From a virus, in the IMG/VR virus record IMGVR_UViG_3300030202_001124, positions 1-62,321 of that record: a stretch of DNA of 62,321 nucleotides. The stretch is one strand, 5' to 3'. Below, one piece after another: positions 37,170 to 45,445 of the stretch (position 1 is the stretch's first letter; each line of letters opens with the position of its first letter). The translations under genes were made by a program, and so were the position numbers. A model generated the notes under the pieces. The model did no database searches. It saw nothing but the letters and a program-made list of their open reading frames with translations, and was not told where the DNA came from.

Positions 37170-38401
37170 TACAAACTTAATAAGTCCTTTTTAAAATGCT
37201 TTAATGTATAATCTTTTTTATTTAATACGCTTTTGTAAATTTGTTTTTCAATACCACCTTTGGAAAACACCCAATATATTTTATTATACTTTCTGTCTTT
37301 GGTTGTCATTCTATCTCGTGACTGCCAATAGCTAGTAGCACTAAAATCTATGTTATAATATACAAGAGCTTCAGCCTTTCTTAAACTAATACCTTCTCGT
37401 CCAGAAACAATTTGCAAAGCTATAGATTTATCTGTAGAGTTAAACTCTTCTAAATCAAAACAAATAGTATCCTGGAATACTTGTTTTATAGCGTTAAGCT
37501 CTTCTTTAAACTTATAAAATATACCTATTTTTTTATTTTGAAACCTGTTTTTTATAAATTCAGCCTTGTCAGTACATAACACCATAGACTTACCACTCTC
37601 AAACTTCACAGTTCCAGAAAACATTTGATGAGTTTTACTCATTAACTTTACAGCTGTATCGGCAAGTATTACCTCCTCCTTGCCTTGTACTACTAAACTT
37701 TTCTTTAACTCACTTATAATCCCTAATACTTTTTTACACATATCTACATACAATATCTCTTCATCAGTCTGCACCTCGAACCCAGCTTCTTTTTGCGTGT
37801 AAGATATAGTAAAAGGTTTCATTTCATCTATAATAGAATTATAGCCCCCACTATAATCATTAATAGTCATAGAACCTATTTTTTTCTGCGTCACATTAAC
37901 ATACTCATGAGCAAACTTATAGAAACTCTTGTGTCGTTTAAACGGGTTGTTGTTGATTGAATAAACCTGATGATACATTTGAGAATAAGATTCAGGTGTA
38001 GGTGTTCCTGACAATAAAATTATATATGGGTTGTCATTGATCTGTATTAAAGATTTAACATCTTTAGCTCTTTTGCTTGGCTTAGGAAAAGCTCCCATGC
38101 CGTGAGCTTCATCACATATTATTACATCATAAGGAGAATAAGCTATTTTATGAAGAGACTCGTAATTGATAATAGTAATGTCAAAATCAGGATTGAGTAA
38201 ATTGTAATCATCTTGTATACTAGATATGGCTTTTTTTTTTGTTATAAACAATACGCTAGAAACGGCAAGAGAATTACTTATACTCAAACTCGTAAGTGTC
38301 TTGCCAGTTCTAACTTCCATGGCAAGATATAAAAATTTATGCTTCTTTAATACATCAATTCCTGTTTTCGCAATATTTTTTTGATAATCTCTAAGTTGCA
38401 T
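37169..38401 (-). CDS. SNF2-type DEAH helicase
   Basis: 410 residues, a compact SF2 helicase. Motif I MEVRTGKT (about 28-35), motif II CDEAH (about 97), motif III SGTP (about 132), and C-terminal motifs including SGREGISL and QSRDRMT (motif VI, about 365). The short length and lack of accessory domains are typical of phage SNF2-like translocases paired with a VRR-NUC protein. Likely remodels forks or recombination intermediates. Contains one copy of the CGTTTAAACG palindrome (37935-37944) as PFKRH codons. Confidence 0.85.
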   Translation of the reverse strand: MQLRDYQKNIAKTGIDVLKKHKFLYLAMEVRTGKTLTSLSISNSLAVSSVLFITKKKAISSIQDDYNLLNPDFDITIINYESLHKIAYSPYDVIICDEAHGMGAFPKPSKRAKDVKSLIQINDNPYIILLSGTPTPESYSQMYHQVYSINNNPFKRHKSFYKFAHEYVNVTQKKIGSMTINDYSGGYNSIIDEMKPFTISYTQKEAGFEVQTDEEILYVDMCKKVLGIISELKKSLVVQGKEEVILADTAVKLMSKTHQMFSGTVKFESGKSMVLCTDKAEFIKNRFQNKKIGIFYKFKEELNAIKQVFQDTICFDLEEFNSTDKSIALQIVSGREGISLRKAEALVYYNIDFSATSYWQSRDRMTTKDRKYNKIYWVFSKGGIEKQIYKSVLNKKDYTLKHFKKDLLSL

Positions 38402-38403
38402 AA

Positions 38404-40812
38404 TTAAAATTCAATAATTCCGTCAGTTTCCAACTCTTGTTTATGTCTAAATCTGATCCATCTTTGAGTATCTCTACCTTCTTCAGGATCACAGTCATAC
38501 TTAAATTGATTATACGCAATAAGCCACTTGTTAAATTTAATTCTTGACACAGTCATTTTTGCTTTTGGGGCAAAGTCTGGATTGTCTTCTATAAAATCAA
38601 TGTACAAGTCTTGTTTATAAGACCTTTTATTTAATCGCAACGACTCATGTTCAGTCATTCCTTTTAACAATCCACACCATTCTATAAACTCATGGCATGT
38701 TTCAGCTGACAATCTTCTAATTTTAAGATTTACAAACTCGCTTTTTATAAGACCATGTTGTAAATACATTTGTAAGCATTCTATCATGTAATTATCAAAA
38801 GCACACCACTCGTCTTCATCCCATTCTCCAAACATTAATCTTCCAAACTCTCTTAATGGAGTATTGTCTCTAGTATAATGTTGGGCCAATTCTAACTCCC
38901 ATTTTCTTCTTTCAAACGAACTTCCTTTTCCTTTAATAGCATAATTAGTAGTAATACAAACTTTTGGAGATTTCTTAAATGGTATTTTAATTGCATCTTT
39001 ATTTTTCTTTTCTAATGTCAAGCCTTCTGTTACAACAGAAAATAATCTTTCAAAATTAAAATGCTTACTAACATCATCAAAACAAAGTATTTGAGTGTCG
39101 GCACTTACAAGTTGATAAGCAAAACTTTTTTCAAAATTAAAAGACTTACCATCAATAACTACTAATTTTTTCATATACCCTAATGCAGTCATAAACAAAC
39201 CCTTGCCTGTGCCACCCTCTGGATTATCAGAAATAACTTCATCATTTAATATGGTTGCAGGACAATAAGATAAATTTTTCCAGGCGTGCAATAAATAACC
39301 AATAGTTGACTTCATTGAGTTTATTCTTGTTTTTTCGCCATTACAAATATTCTCTATAAATGATTTGTAATCACAATCTGATGATTCGCAATCTATATAT
39401 GGCCTATCAATTACATGGTCTTTCCAAACATAGCCACCTAAATCTAAATAATCTATAGATTTAATTTCATTATATGTAATTTTTACAGCTGAATTATTGT
39501 AATATAAATAAGCACTACCTTTTGTGTCTTCAATAAAATACACATCAATAGATGAAAGCAAGGTCAAAAACTCTTCCCTAAAATACCGAGTACATTCAGC
39601 AAAATGATTATAAGCCTGGAGTTCGTCAAGCTCTATCAAATGATTTAATATAAAATCTTTAATTTCTTTTTCACTTGTGTGGTCAATTAAATTATTAGTT
39701 ACCCTTACAAACACATAGTTCTTACTTCCCTCTGGATTAAACTTATAAAATCCATGCTCTTCTAGAAAGTGTTTAAACATGATGTGTATAATTTTGACTA
39801 CACCTTTTTCTGATACAGACCAAAATTTTTGATTCGTTTGCTCTTCTTCAATTCGATGAATAACATTATCAATCGTTCCGACCTCAATACTTGAATCCTC
39901 TAATTGAGATCGGATTTCTTTTTTTGGCACTCCTCTTTTAAGTTTTGCTCTAACCAAATTTACTTTATCTTCATCTTCATAGTACTTTGTGCCAAAATTT
40001 TGTACGTTTTGATAAGCTGAATCAATCGTTCTTTTAATTTCTCTTTTGTTAAAATCTTTAGATGAAAAATTATTCATCACATATTCGGCTAAAGTTTTGT
40101 TAATTCCAAAATCATTAAATGCTGAGGCCAACACAAACACATTATGATTACGTTGTCCCTCTATCATTGGAAACTTTTTTTCCCACCACTTGACTAGTAT
40201 TTCTACAATTTTATTTTCATCTGTTATAGGTATTGTTGGAACATCAATATTTTTTGTAACCTCATTAAATTGTTCTTCCTCAATTTTATCCCAGGTGCTT
40301 GATAGTTCGTTTACATATATTAAAGGGTCATAAGACTCGTAACAAACTCTAGATACATTTTTACAAGTCTTATCAAAATAAGGAGAATTTAAATTGTTTT
40401 GTATACTTATAAAGTAATTGACATGATTTTTAGGATCAGCGGGTATTCTAACTAACGCTTTTAAACCTTTGCCACTTGGAGAAACAAACACACTAAATAT
40501 ATATTTGTTTTTTGTAAGTTTTTCCTTGTCAGACAACAACTCTTTGTTTGTTTTGTAACCATCAAAATCTAAACACAACAACCCGCTATGCTCTTGTAAA
40601 GATTTATCGTTTCTTTTGGTAAACTTTCCACTAAAACAAACTGCTGGTAATTTTTGTTTTAATAAATTCCTAGTGTCTTTATTTTTTTCTAATCTAATTT
40701 TTTTTACTAAGTCTTTGGAGGCTCCCTCTTGTATTCTTTTTAGAATTACATGGACATCTCTAAAAAAAGGCTGGGAGGTAACCTTGATGTCTTTAAATAT
40801 TGTTATTTGCAT
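38404..40812 (-). CDS. Primase-helicase (VirE-N / SF3)
   Basis: 802 residues from ATG 40812 (MQITIFKDI); a longer reading from 40836 would start inside the tRNA-like RNA, so I prefer the shorter one. The N-terminal ~200 residues match the VirE N-terminal / BT4734-like primase domain (HSGLLCLDFDGY, VSPSGKGLKALVRI). A middle primase C-terminal-like region follows. The C-terminal domain is an SF3 helicase: Walker A GGTGKG (about 535), Walker B ILCFDD (about 577), then ITTNYAIKG. Would unwind and prime the phage chromosome. No DNA polymerase accompanies it. Confidence 0.85.
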   Translation of the reverse strand: MQITIFKDIKVTSQPFFRDVHVILKRIQEGASKDLVKKIRLEKNKDTRNLLKQKLPAVCFSGKFTKRNDKSLQEHSGLLCLDFDGYKTNKELLSDKEKLTKNKYIFSVFVSPSGKGLKALVRIPADPKNHVNYFISIQNNLNSPYFDKTCKNVSRVCYESYDPLIYVNELSSTWDKIEEEQFNEVTKNIDVPTIPITDENKIVEILVKWWEKKFPMIEGQRNHNVFVLASAFNDFGINKTLAEYVMNNFSSKDFNKREIKRTIDSAYQNVQNFGTKYYEDEDKVNLVRAKLKRGVPKKEIRSQLEDSSIEVGTIDNVIHRIEEEQTNQKFWSVSEKGVVKIIHIMFKHFLEEHGFYKFNPEGSKNYVFVRVTNNLIDHTSEKEIKDFILNHLIELDELQAYNHFAECTRYFREEFLTLLSSIDVYFIEDTKGSAYLYYNNSAVKITYNEIKSIDYLDLGGYVWKDHVIDRPYIDCESSDCDYKSFIENICNGEKTRINSMKSTIGYLLHAWKNLSYCPATILNDEVISDNPEGGTGKGLFMTALGYMKKLVVIDGKSFNFEKSFAYQLVSADTQILCFDDVSKHFNFERLFSVVTEGLTLEKKNKDAIKIPFKKSPKVCITTNYAIKGKGSSFERRKWELELAQHYTRDNTPLREFGRLMFGEWDEDEWCAFDNYMIECLQMYLQHGLIKSEFVNLKIRRLSAETCHEFIEWCGLLKGMTEHESLRLNKRSYKQDLYIDFIEDNPDFAPKAKMTVSRIKFNKWLIAYNQFKYDCDPEEGRDTQRWIRFRHKQELETDGIIEF

Positions 40813-40830
40813 TTGTTTGTTAAATTTAAT

Positions 40831-40914
40831 TGGCATTAAAAGAGGACTCGAACCTCAATTACTCGTCAGTAAATCTCGCCTCCTCCTTGAGTGTGGCTTC
40901 TCCTGATTTAATGC
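40831..40914 (-). tRNA. tRNA-like RNA (acceptor and T arm only canonical)
   Basis: Read leftward, an 8-pair end stem GCATTAAA/TTTAATGC, ending in CCA counting the last paired C, and a T arm GAGG-TTCGAGT-CCTC are clear. TTACT-GACG-AGTAA could be a class II variable arm. The 5' half does not give me a normal D arm or a 5-bp/7-nt anticodon stem-loop, so identity is unassigned. It fills the gap between two genes of the early operon. It may be a degenerate tRNA, a tRNA with an unusual 5' half, or a tRNA mimic. Confidence 0.38.
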
Positions 40915-40922
40915 TTGGTTAG

Positions 40923-41180
40923 TTAAAATATATCCTCAGACGATTTGCTTTTGGGCGCATCATTTGATTCAGGTTGTGTTGGTGGAACATAAGGAGCTTT
41001 GACATCGCCAGATTTATAACTATTACCAGCTTGTGAAATATTGTTCCACATACTTACTTCAAATTTTTCTCCTTTGTACATACCCCAACCAGTATGATCA
41101 GGTTGTTTACCCTCTTTTTTTGTGTTGGTAAATAAAATTATTTTACCCTCTTTGTACTTGCTTTCTTTGTTTTCTTCCAT
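40923..41180 (-). CDS. Small DUF736-like/ssDNA-associated protein
   Basis: 85 residues: a beta-rich N-terminal part (GKIILFTNTKKEGKQPDHTG, then KFEVSMWNN) and a disordered Ser/Pro/Asp-rich acidic tail ending SSEDIF. This type of small protein is frequent beside phage replication genes, and an acidic C-terminal tip is reminiscent of SSB proteins, but I see no full OB fold. Start overlaps the upstream stop (TAATG). Confidence 0.5.
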   Translation of the reverse strand: MEENKESKYKEGKIILFTNTKKEGKQPDHTGWGMYKGEKFEVSMWNNISQAGNSYKSGDVKAPYVPPTQPESNDAPKSKSSEDIF

Positions 41181-41371
41181 TATTTAATTATTTTAATTTC
41201 ACGCTCCAATCTATTAATAGTATCATAGAGAATTGATTCTTTCTCTAATCTAGAGGCGCAGGTGTTTGGAACATCCACCCACATAATACCTTTTCTTGTT
41301 GTGTTTACACCACTACAAAATTTAAAGAATTTCTTTATGAATGTAGTTATGTATGTTATGAGTCTTTTCAT
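41180..41371 (-). CDS. Small protein overlapping the exonuclease end
   Basis: 63 residues if started at 41371, overlapping the exonuclease gene by 50 bases; an alternative ATG at 41284 would give 34 residues (MWVDVPNTCASRLEKE...) with no overlap. The C-terminal part is a charged helix (YDTINRLEREIKIIK). No family recognised; the shorter start may be the real one. Confidence 0.42.
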   Translation of the reverse strand: MKRLITYITTFIKKFFKFCSGVNTTRKGIMWVDVPNTCASRLEKESILYDTINRLEREIKIIK

Positions 41372-42059
41372 TGCTAAAAAATTTATTATATACTTCAGTT
41401 GCTTTTTCTACTTTATTTTTACCACCCTCTATAAAATTAGGGGAGCAGTCGTAGATACCTAACTGAAACGATTGTTTATCTATTACATAAAACCTTAATG
41501 GTTTATTAAAAAACCTTTGATATAAGTAAGCCTGTGAATCGTAATTATAATTCATACAGCTCCAGTAAAATTTAGTTATATCATTGGTTGACTTGATGTC
41601 AATTACAAATTCATCTGTAACAATATCAGCTTTACCTTTCCAGGTGTTTCCCATTATTTGTGCAATTTGAGGCACTTCATACTGGTTGCCCTCTTTATAA
41701 ATTTCATCAAACATTTCAAGATTAGATTGCATTTTGTCAATCAAAGCGTCAAGATGAATCTTTTCTTTTTGTAATAATAATATCTCATCTTCGCCACACG
41801 CTTCTTTATATGCTTTTGTGGATCTAGAGGCTACATCTATTATTTGGAAATCTTTAAGTTTTTTTGGTTCCAAAATTGCAGTATGGAAATAATTACCCTC
41901 TACCATAGCTTTTGTTTTGGGTTGTGAAACCTTAAATTTTTCAGGAAACTTAAGCAAGTTTAGTATATCGGAGTTTGACAAAAATTGTTGTCCATATTCC
42001 CCATAATATTTGTTATCATCAGTCAAATTACTAATAATTTGTTTTGTAGAATCAGCCAT
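41322..42059 (-). CDS. PD-(D/E)XK exonuclease (RecE/YqaJ-like)
   Basis: 245 residues. N-terminal MVEGNYFHTAILEP (RecE-like GxxxHxxxLEP), nuclease core WKGKADIVTDEFVIDIKST with D and the D-x-K pair, then YDSQAYLYQ, the Gln/Tyr helix of phage lambda-exonuclease/RecE-type enzymes. Expected to resect double-strand ends 5'-3' for the annealing protein encoded one base upstream. Together they form a two-component recombination system. No C-terminal truncation evident. Confidence 0.8.
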   Translation of the reverse strand: MADSTKQIISNLTDDNKYYGEYGQQFLSNSDILNLLKFPEKFKVSQPKTKAMVEGNYFHTAILEPKKLKDFQIIDVASRSTKAYKEACGEDEILLLQKEKIHLDALIDKMQSNLEMFDEIYKEGNQYEVPQIAQIMGNTWKGKADIVTDEFVIDIKSTNDITKFYWSCMNYNYDSQAYLYQRFFNKPLRFYVIDKQSFQLGIYDCSPNFIEGGKNKVEKATEVYNKFFSNEKTHNIHNYIHKEIL

Positions 42060-42060
42060 A

Positions 42061-42651
42061 TTATATTTTTTTAGCTATTTCTTTTTTAACCTGAGAAGTA
42101 ATTTTATACTTAGTAGATAAAGTTTGAACTATTTTTTCTAATCCATCTCCACGCTTTTTAGATATGTAATTAAGAACTTTATCCCAATTACCGTCCCCTA
42201 CCTTTAAAGTGTATGTAATCTCTTTTTTTGGCTCTTTAGGTACGTTAGATTTAGGACTTGCAATATTTACTAAATCTTCGCCTTTAAATATAGCTATACC
42301 TAATCCATGCATGGCAATAGCTTTTGCAGTAGACCTTTGTATGGCAGTATTGACATCCATAGATGTTATTTTAGAGATAGGAATTGAATTGTTTCTGTAA
42401 TCCATTACAGGTAAATAATCAATATGTTCAATGCCATTTACTATTATACCAACTTTTACTGAAGCAGTATTTCCATCAGTAAAATAAGGCAATTCTGTTT
42501 GTGCTGATTCATAAACTTTTCTTTGTGCATCAGGATAAGCCTCTTTAACAAGCGACCAAGCATTTGCCCATGACAAGTAATTAAAATTTCCCTTTTTTTC
42601 CGCCATTCCTTTTACGTTGATGGCAGACAACTTTTTAAAATAATTTTCCAT
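42061..42651 (-). CDS. Single-strand annealing protein (Sak/DUF1071, Rad52-like)
   Basis: 196 residues. The DUF1071 pattern is clear: YLSWANAWSLVKEAYPDA, HIDYLPVMDYRNN, then DVNTAIQRSTAKAIAMHGLG. This Rad52-like family binds ssDNA and anneals complementary strands. Paired with the RecE-like exonuclease, it would mediate end repair, concatemer formation and mosaic exchange. The C-terminal ~60 residues are a basic extension. Overlaps the upstream gene by 17 bases. Confidence 0.82.
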   Translation of the reverse strand: MENYFKKLSAINVKGMAEKKGNFNYLSWANAWSLVKEAYPDAQRKVYESAQTELPYFTDGNTASVKVGIIVNGIEHIDYLPVMDYRNNSIPISKITSMDVNTAIQRSTAKAIAMHGLGIAIFKGEDLVNIASPKSNVPKEPKKEITYTLKVGDGNWDKVLNYISKKRGDGLEKIVQTLSTKYKITSQVKKEIAKKI

Positions 42652-43060
42652 TTTGTTTCGATTTTAGTTTATTTAATTTTCTTTTGTTGATTGTGTATTT
42701 GTTCAATATTCTCTCTCGGCTATTTTTTAAGTTCTGTATGTGCTTGTCATTCTTCCGAGTATTGACTTCTGTTTTTATATTATTCTCTATGATATCTAAT
42801 TTATGTAAGCAGTTGTTAATTGCTACTAGAAGAACCCCTTTTTCCCAACCATGGTCGTAGAAATAATCATATTCCTCTAAGGTGCATTCTCTTCCATAAT
42901 CGCCACCCTTAGCTACATTAAATATTTCTATTCTATCTTTAAATTTTTCTATCTTGACTCCTTTACATAAAATTGTTTGACTCTTGGCTTTGTTTAAACA
43001 CACTGCCTTTGGGTCTTCTAACGCTTGTCTATATATATATTCTAAATCCCAATTAATCAT
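42635..43060 (-). CDS. Hypothetical basic C-terminal protein
   Basis: 141 residues. N-terminal half is mixed (CKGVKIEKFKDRIEIFNVAKGG); from residue 85 on it is a highly basic coiled coil (KNDKHIQNLKNSRERILNKY...LNKLKSKQNGKLF). It overlaps both neighbours, between the DnaA-like and annealing-protein genes, so a DNA-binding or replication role is possible. No recognised family. Confidence 0.55.
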   Translation of the reverse strand: MINWDLEYIYRQALEDPKAVCLNKAKSQTILCKGVKIEKFKDRIEIFNVAKGGDYGRECTLEEYDYFYDHGWEKGVLLVAINNCLHKLDIIENNIKTEVNTRKNDKHIQNLKNSRERILNKYTINKRKLNKLKSKQNGKLF

Positions 43061-43349
43061 TGGCTTGAATATCTTTTATAAGTTTATTATAATCAGGATC
43101 AGAATCAATAAGTTTTTTTGCCTGTCTGTATCCATGAATAATAGTGGAATGAGAAACATCGTAATTATAGTCTTGCATAAAACATCTTATATAGCTTATT
43201 CTAATAGGTCTTTCCATGCAAAGAAAATACAACATTTGTCTAGCATCTACTACGTCTCTTTTTTTTGATTTGGTAAACATTTCTTCTAGTGTAAGATGAA
43301 ATTGTTTTGCGATTGCATTTGAATATTTAATAAATATTTCTTTTTTCAT
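43053..43349 (-). CDS. DnaA domain IV-like DNA-binding protein
   Basis: 98 residues matching the DnaA C-terminal helix-turn-helix (Bac_DnaA_C): KKRDVVDARQMLYFL, a degenerate helix, then SHSTIIHGYRQAKKLID, the signature recognition helix with the conserved HSTI. The ATPase domain of DnaA is absent. It could bind phage or host DnaA boxes to control initiation. Its leader carries a conserved hairpin element at 43365-43402. Confidence 0.8.
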   Translation of the reverse strand: MKKEIFIKYSNAIAKQFHLTLEEMFTKSKKRDVVDARQMLYFLCMERPIRISYIRCFMQDYNYDVSHSTIIHGYRQAKKLIDSDPDYNKLIKDIQAND

Positions 43350-43364
43350 TTAATTTAATTAAAG

Positions 43365-43402
43365 TTTTTACCACCAAAACCCCTTAGCTTTTGACTAAGA
43401 GG
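43365..43402 (-). promoter_or_regulatory. Conserved leader hairpin (copy A)
   Basis: Read leftward: stem CCTCTTAG/CTAAGGGG with a TCAAAAG loop, then TTTTGGTGGTAAAAAC, ending about 15 bases before the DnaA-like ATG. The stem is better in the leftward RNA (G-U) than in the opposite strand (C-A). Two other early genes have the same element. Could be a terminator/attenuator or an mRNA leader structure. Confidence 0.6.
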
Positions 43403-43502
43403 CTGGCGCAATTTAAACAAACAAACCTTATTATACAAACAGAAATTCTGTTTCGTATAGTTCTTCTAATTCAGGATCAATAATATACATAAGAATACGA
43501 AT

Positions 43503-43787
43503 TTACTTTATTTTTTTAGCAATTCCTAATGAATTAATTTCATAAAACCCTACTTTCGATTTTTTCATGTTTTCTTCATACTCCTCATCTCCATCAGCAA
43601 ATCCACATGCCTCAGCATCTACGTTGCTATAAACTTTACCTATGTAATTGCCATAAACCCTGAACCAATTTAACTCCTCCGTTATCTTAGCTTTATGCTC
43701 CAGAACTTTGTTAAATTTTTTTGTCAATTTTAACAAATCCTCTTGTGTTTCTAATAATTCTCCGTACAATTCTGTTGTATCTTTCAT
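43503..43787 (-). CDS. Small coiled-coil protein
   Basis: 94 residues. The first ~45 form a coiled coil (LYGELLETQEDLLKLTKKFNKVL), then an aromatic segment and an acidic loop (DGDEEYEENM). No family recognised. Downstream, the 153-base gap to the next gene holds a possible 19-residue reading frame (43431-43490) that I do not call. Confidence 0.52.
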   Translation of the reverse strand: MKDTTELYGELLETQEDLLKLTKKFNKVLEHKAKITEELNWFRVYGNYIGKVYSNVDAEACGFADGDEEYEENMKKSKVGFYEINSLGIAKKIK

Positions 43788-43791
43788 AACT

Positions 43792-43932
43792 TTATTTATC
43801 TTCTAAATTTTCGATTAAATTTTGGGCTTCAGTTATTTTTTCTAAAGCTTTTTTTTTGTCTTCGCTTTCTAAAGCATACTCGTCTACTTCCTGATAAACA
43901 TTATCAAGCATTACTATTATATGTCTAGGCAT
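43792..43932 (-). CDS. Small acidic helical protein
   Basis: 46 residues (MPRHIIVMLDNVYQ...). A longer reading to 44013 exists, but its front is the hydrophobic reverse of the neighbour. ATG 43932 is chosen because it is preceded by GGGAGGAGGA ending about 7 bases upstream, one of the few real Shine-Dalgarno sequences in the window. It overlaps the upstream gene by 8 bases. Confidence 0.5.
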   Translation of the reverse strand: MPRHIIVMLDNVYQEVDEYALESEDKKKALEKITEAQNLIENLEDK

Positions 43933-44215
43933 TACTATCCTCCTCCCTTTTATCAGCATATTCACAAGCATTGTTATAAATGTTTCTATGATTATCCTGA
44001 ACAAAATCCACAAAATTATTAAACCATATATATAAAGAGGTTTGTGAAAACTTCTCTACATCAGTCGGTTCGGTTTCTTTTAAATGAGATATTAATCTAT
44101 CTAAGCCATGAACAACGCCCTTGTGTTCATATTCTGAATGACTATCGTTAACCCATTCAGTATCGTTTTTTAAGTCGGTAGCAATTGCTACAATTCTATC
44201 TAAATTCATATTCAT
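43925..44215 (-). CDS. Hypothetical protein
   Basis: 96 residues, acidic, helical, with His/Trp residues (EWVNDSHSEYEHKGVVHGLDRL). Overlaps both neighbours by 4-8 bases in a tight cluster of small early genes. No family recognised; perhaps a host-takeover protein by context. Confidence 0.5.
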   Translation of the reverse strand: MNMNLDRIVAIATDLKNDTEWVNDSHSEYEHKGVVHGLDRLISHLKETEPTDVEKFSQTSLYIWFNNFVDFVQDNHRNIYNNACEYADKREEDSNA

Positions 44216-44418
44216 GATTTTTTCTTTTTAATTGATTCGATTATAATGTCTTCACATTTTTTCATGTGTTTTTTCATAGGCATGAAATCATCAAAGTCGA
44301 TGTGTTCGTGTCTATCGCCAAATGTTAACGAGATTTTCTCTATTAAATCTTTTGGCGTGAATGTGTCGATGAATTCATCGACAACTTGCTGATCTGTTTT
44401 TTTTACTTTTTTACTCAT
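44212..44418 (-). CDS. Hypothetical small protein
   Basis: 68 residues with basic ends and an acidic His-rich centre (FGDRHEHIDFDDFMPMKKHMKK). Leader is an AT-only stretch of about 28 bases. Part of the early small-gene cluster; function unknown. Confidence 0.5.
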   Translation of the reverse strand: MSKKVKKTDQQVVDEFIDTFTPKDLIEKISLTFGDRHEHIDFDDFMPMKKHMKKCEDIIIESIKKKKS

Positions 44419-44445
44419 AATTTATTATTTAATTTAATTTAATTT

Positions 44446-44745
44446 TTAATCTATTGTTCCTGATGTATTACCTCTTTTTAAATAATACTCTTTTTCTTTT
44501 ACTCTTTCCCTTTGCAATGCTTTTGCATGATTATAAATCTGAGCCTCAAAAAACCCTCTAACTTCCTCCATTATTTCTGTGCCATAATTTTTAAAAGTAT
44601 CGTGAAGAATTTTATCATAGTCATCAAAATCTAAATAATTAATATCTAAATTTTTAGCTATGGACTCTATATCTTCTGTTGACCATATCATTTCACTACC
44701 CCTATAATCTGAATATTGGTAAGTGGTTTTTATTTCTTTACTCAT
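44446..44745 (-). CDS. Hypothetical protein
   Basis: 99 residues from ATG 44745 (MSKEIKTTYQYSDYRG); the in-frame ATG at 44754 is an alternative, and longer readings would lie inside the neighbour. The sequence is acidic and Tyr-rich in the first half and basic near the end (LQRERVKEKEYYLKRG). Overlaps the upstream gene by 8 bases. Confidence 0.5.
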   Translation of the reverse strand: MSKEIKTTYQYSDYRGSEMIWSTEDIESIAKNLDINYLDFDDYDKILHDTFKNYGTEIMEEVRGFFEAQIYNHAKALQRERVKEKEYYLKRGNTSGTID

Positions 44746-44980
44746 GGTTTTCATGTTTATTATCGTATGCGTATCGCCAAACTTCATCGTGAAATTCATC
44801 ACACAGAAAGTCAATATAAAAAGTGGTTATATCCATGGCGTTTAAACGCACTTCTTTAATTTCTATATCATCTTCAAAAGGATGTTCGTGTGTTTGCTCT
44901 TTCCAATAATACTTATAATCTATCTCAAGATCATAACTTCCCATGTTTTCTTTTATTGTATAAGTTCCTTTTACATTCAT
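44738..44980 (-). CDS. Hypothetical beta-rich protein
   Basis: 80 residues: TYTIKENMGSYDLEIDYKYYW, an acidic His-rich middle (HEHPFEDDIEIKEVRLNAMD) and an acidic end. The VRLNA codons contain a perfect GCGTTTAAACGC palindrome (44838-44849). Start is an ATGA overlap with the gene upstream. Confidence 0.5.
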   Translation of the reverse strand: MNVKGTYTIKENMGSYDLEIDYKYYWKEQTHEHPFEDDIEIKEVRLNAMDITTFYIDFLCDEFHDEVWRYAYDNKHENHE

Positions 44981-45240
44981 GATAAATTGAATTTAGCTTT
45001 AAACTTTTTTTCTTCCTCTAATCTTTGATATGGTGTTATTCCCAGAAATTCATCAATTAGAATTTCAAGCTGATATTCTGTTAAATGATGATACTCATCA
45101 TTTCTTTCTGAATTTTCAATAAACGTACCGCCTCCGTCCCCGTCATTCCAAATTTCAATTCCCTTTACGTTTGTTTTACATTCATACCCTACTCCTCTTC
45201 GAGTATTAAATTCTCTGTAACTTGTTACTTTTAATTTCAT
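44977..45240 (-). CDS. Hypothetical protein
   Basis: 87 residues, mixed: a basic N-terminal strand (KLKVTSYREFNTRRGVGYEC), a Gly/Asp loop (WNDGDGGGTF) and a helical end. Coupled on both sides (ATGA downstream, TAATG upstream). No recognised family. Confidence 0.5.
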   Translation of the reverse strand: MKLKVTSYREFNTRRGVGYECKTNVKGIEIWNDGDGGGTFIENSERNDEYHHLTEYQLEILIDEFLGITPYQRLEEEKKFKAKFNLS

Positions 45241-45443
45241 TATTTAAATGTTTGTTTGATTAGACATAATATCATCCATGAAGTAGTTCCTAAAAGAGAC
45301 AAAATAAATGCCCATAGAACGCCCATAGCGACTCCCTGTAAGAGTGTTTCAATAGTAGGGGTAATATAGATTAATAAATCTATTATAACGTATCCTATAA
45401 AGAACATAACCATAGTTAATAAAATAATTAATAGTTTTTTCAT
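45240..45443 (-). CDS. Small two-TM membrane protein
   Basis: 67 residues with two hydrophobic helices (about 4-28 and 36-62) separated by a short loop with PTIETLL; the ends are basic (MKKLL..., IKQTFK), giving an N-in/C-in hairpin. Encoded in the early cluster, so not the late holin. A superinfection-exclusion or membrane-takeover role is possible, inferred only. Confidence 0.55.
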   Translation of the reverse strand: MKKLLIILLTMVMFFIGYVIIDLLIYITPTIETLLQGVAMGVLWAFILSLLGTTSWMILCLIKQTFK

Positions 45444-45445
45444 AG

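Noticed and set aside
40862-40869. CTGACGAG resembling a hammerhead ribozyme core on the leftward strand
   Set aside because: The matching GAAAC part and stems are absent; it belongs to the possible variable arm of the tRNA-like RNA.
43431-43490. 19-residue frame MYIIDPELEELYETEFLFV on the minus strand
   Set aside because: Too short, with no coding support other than its position after a stop codon.
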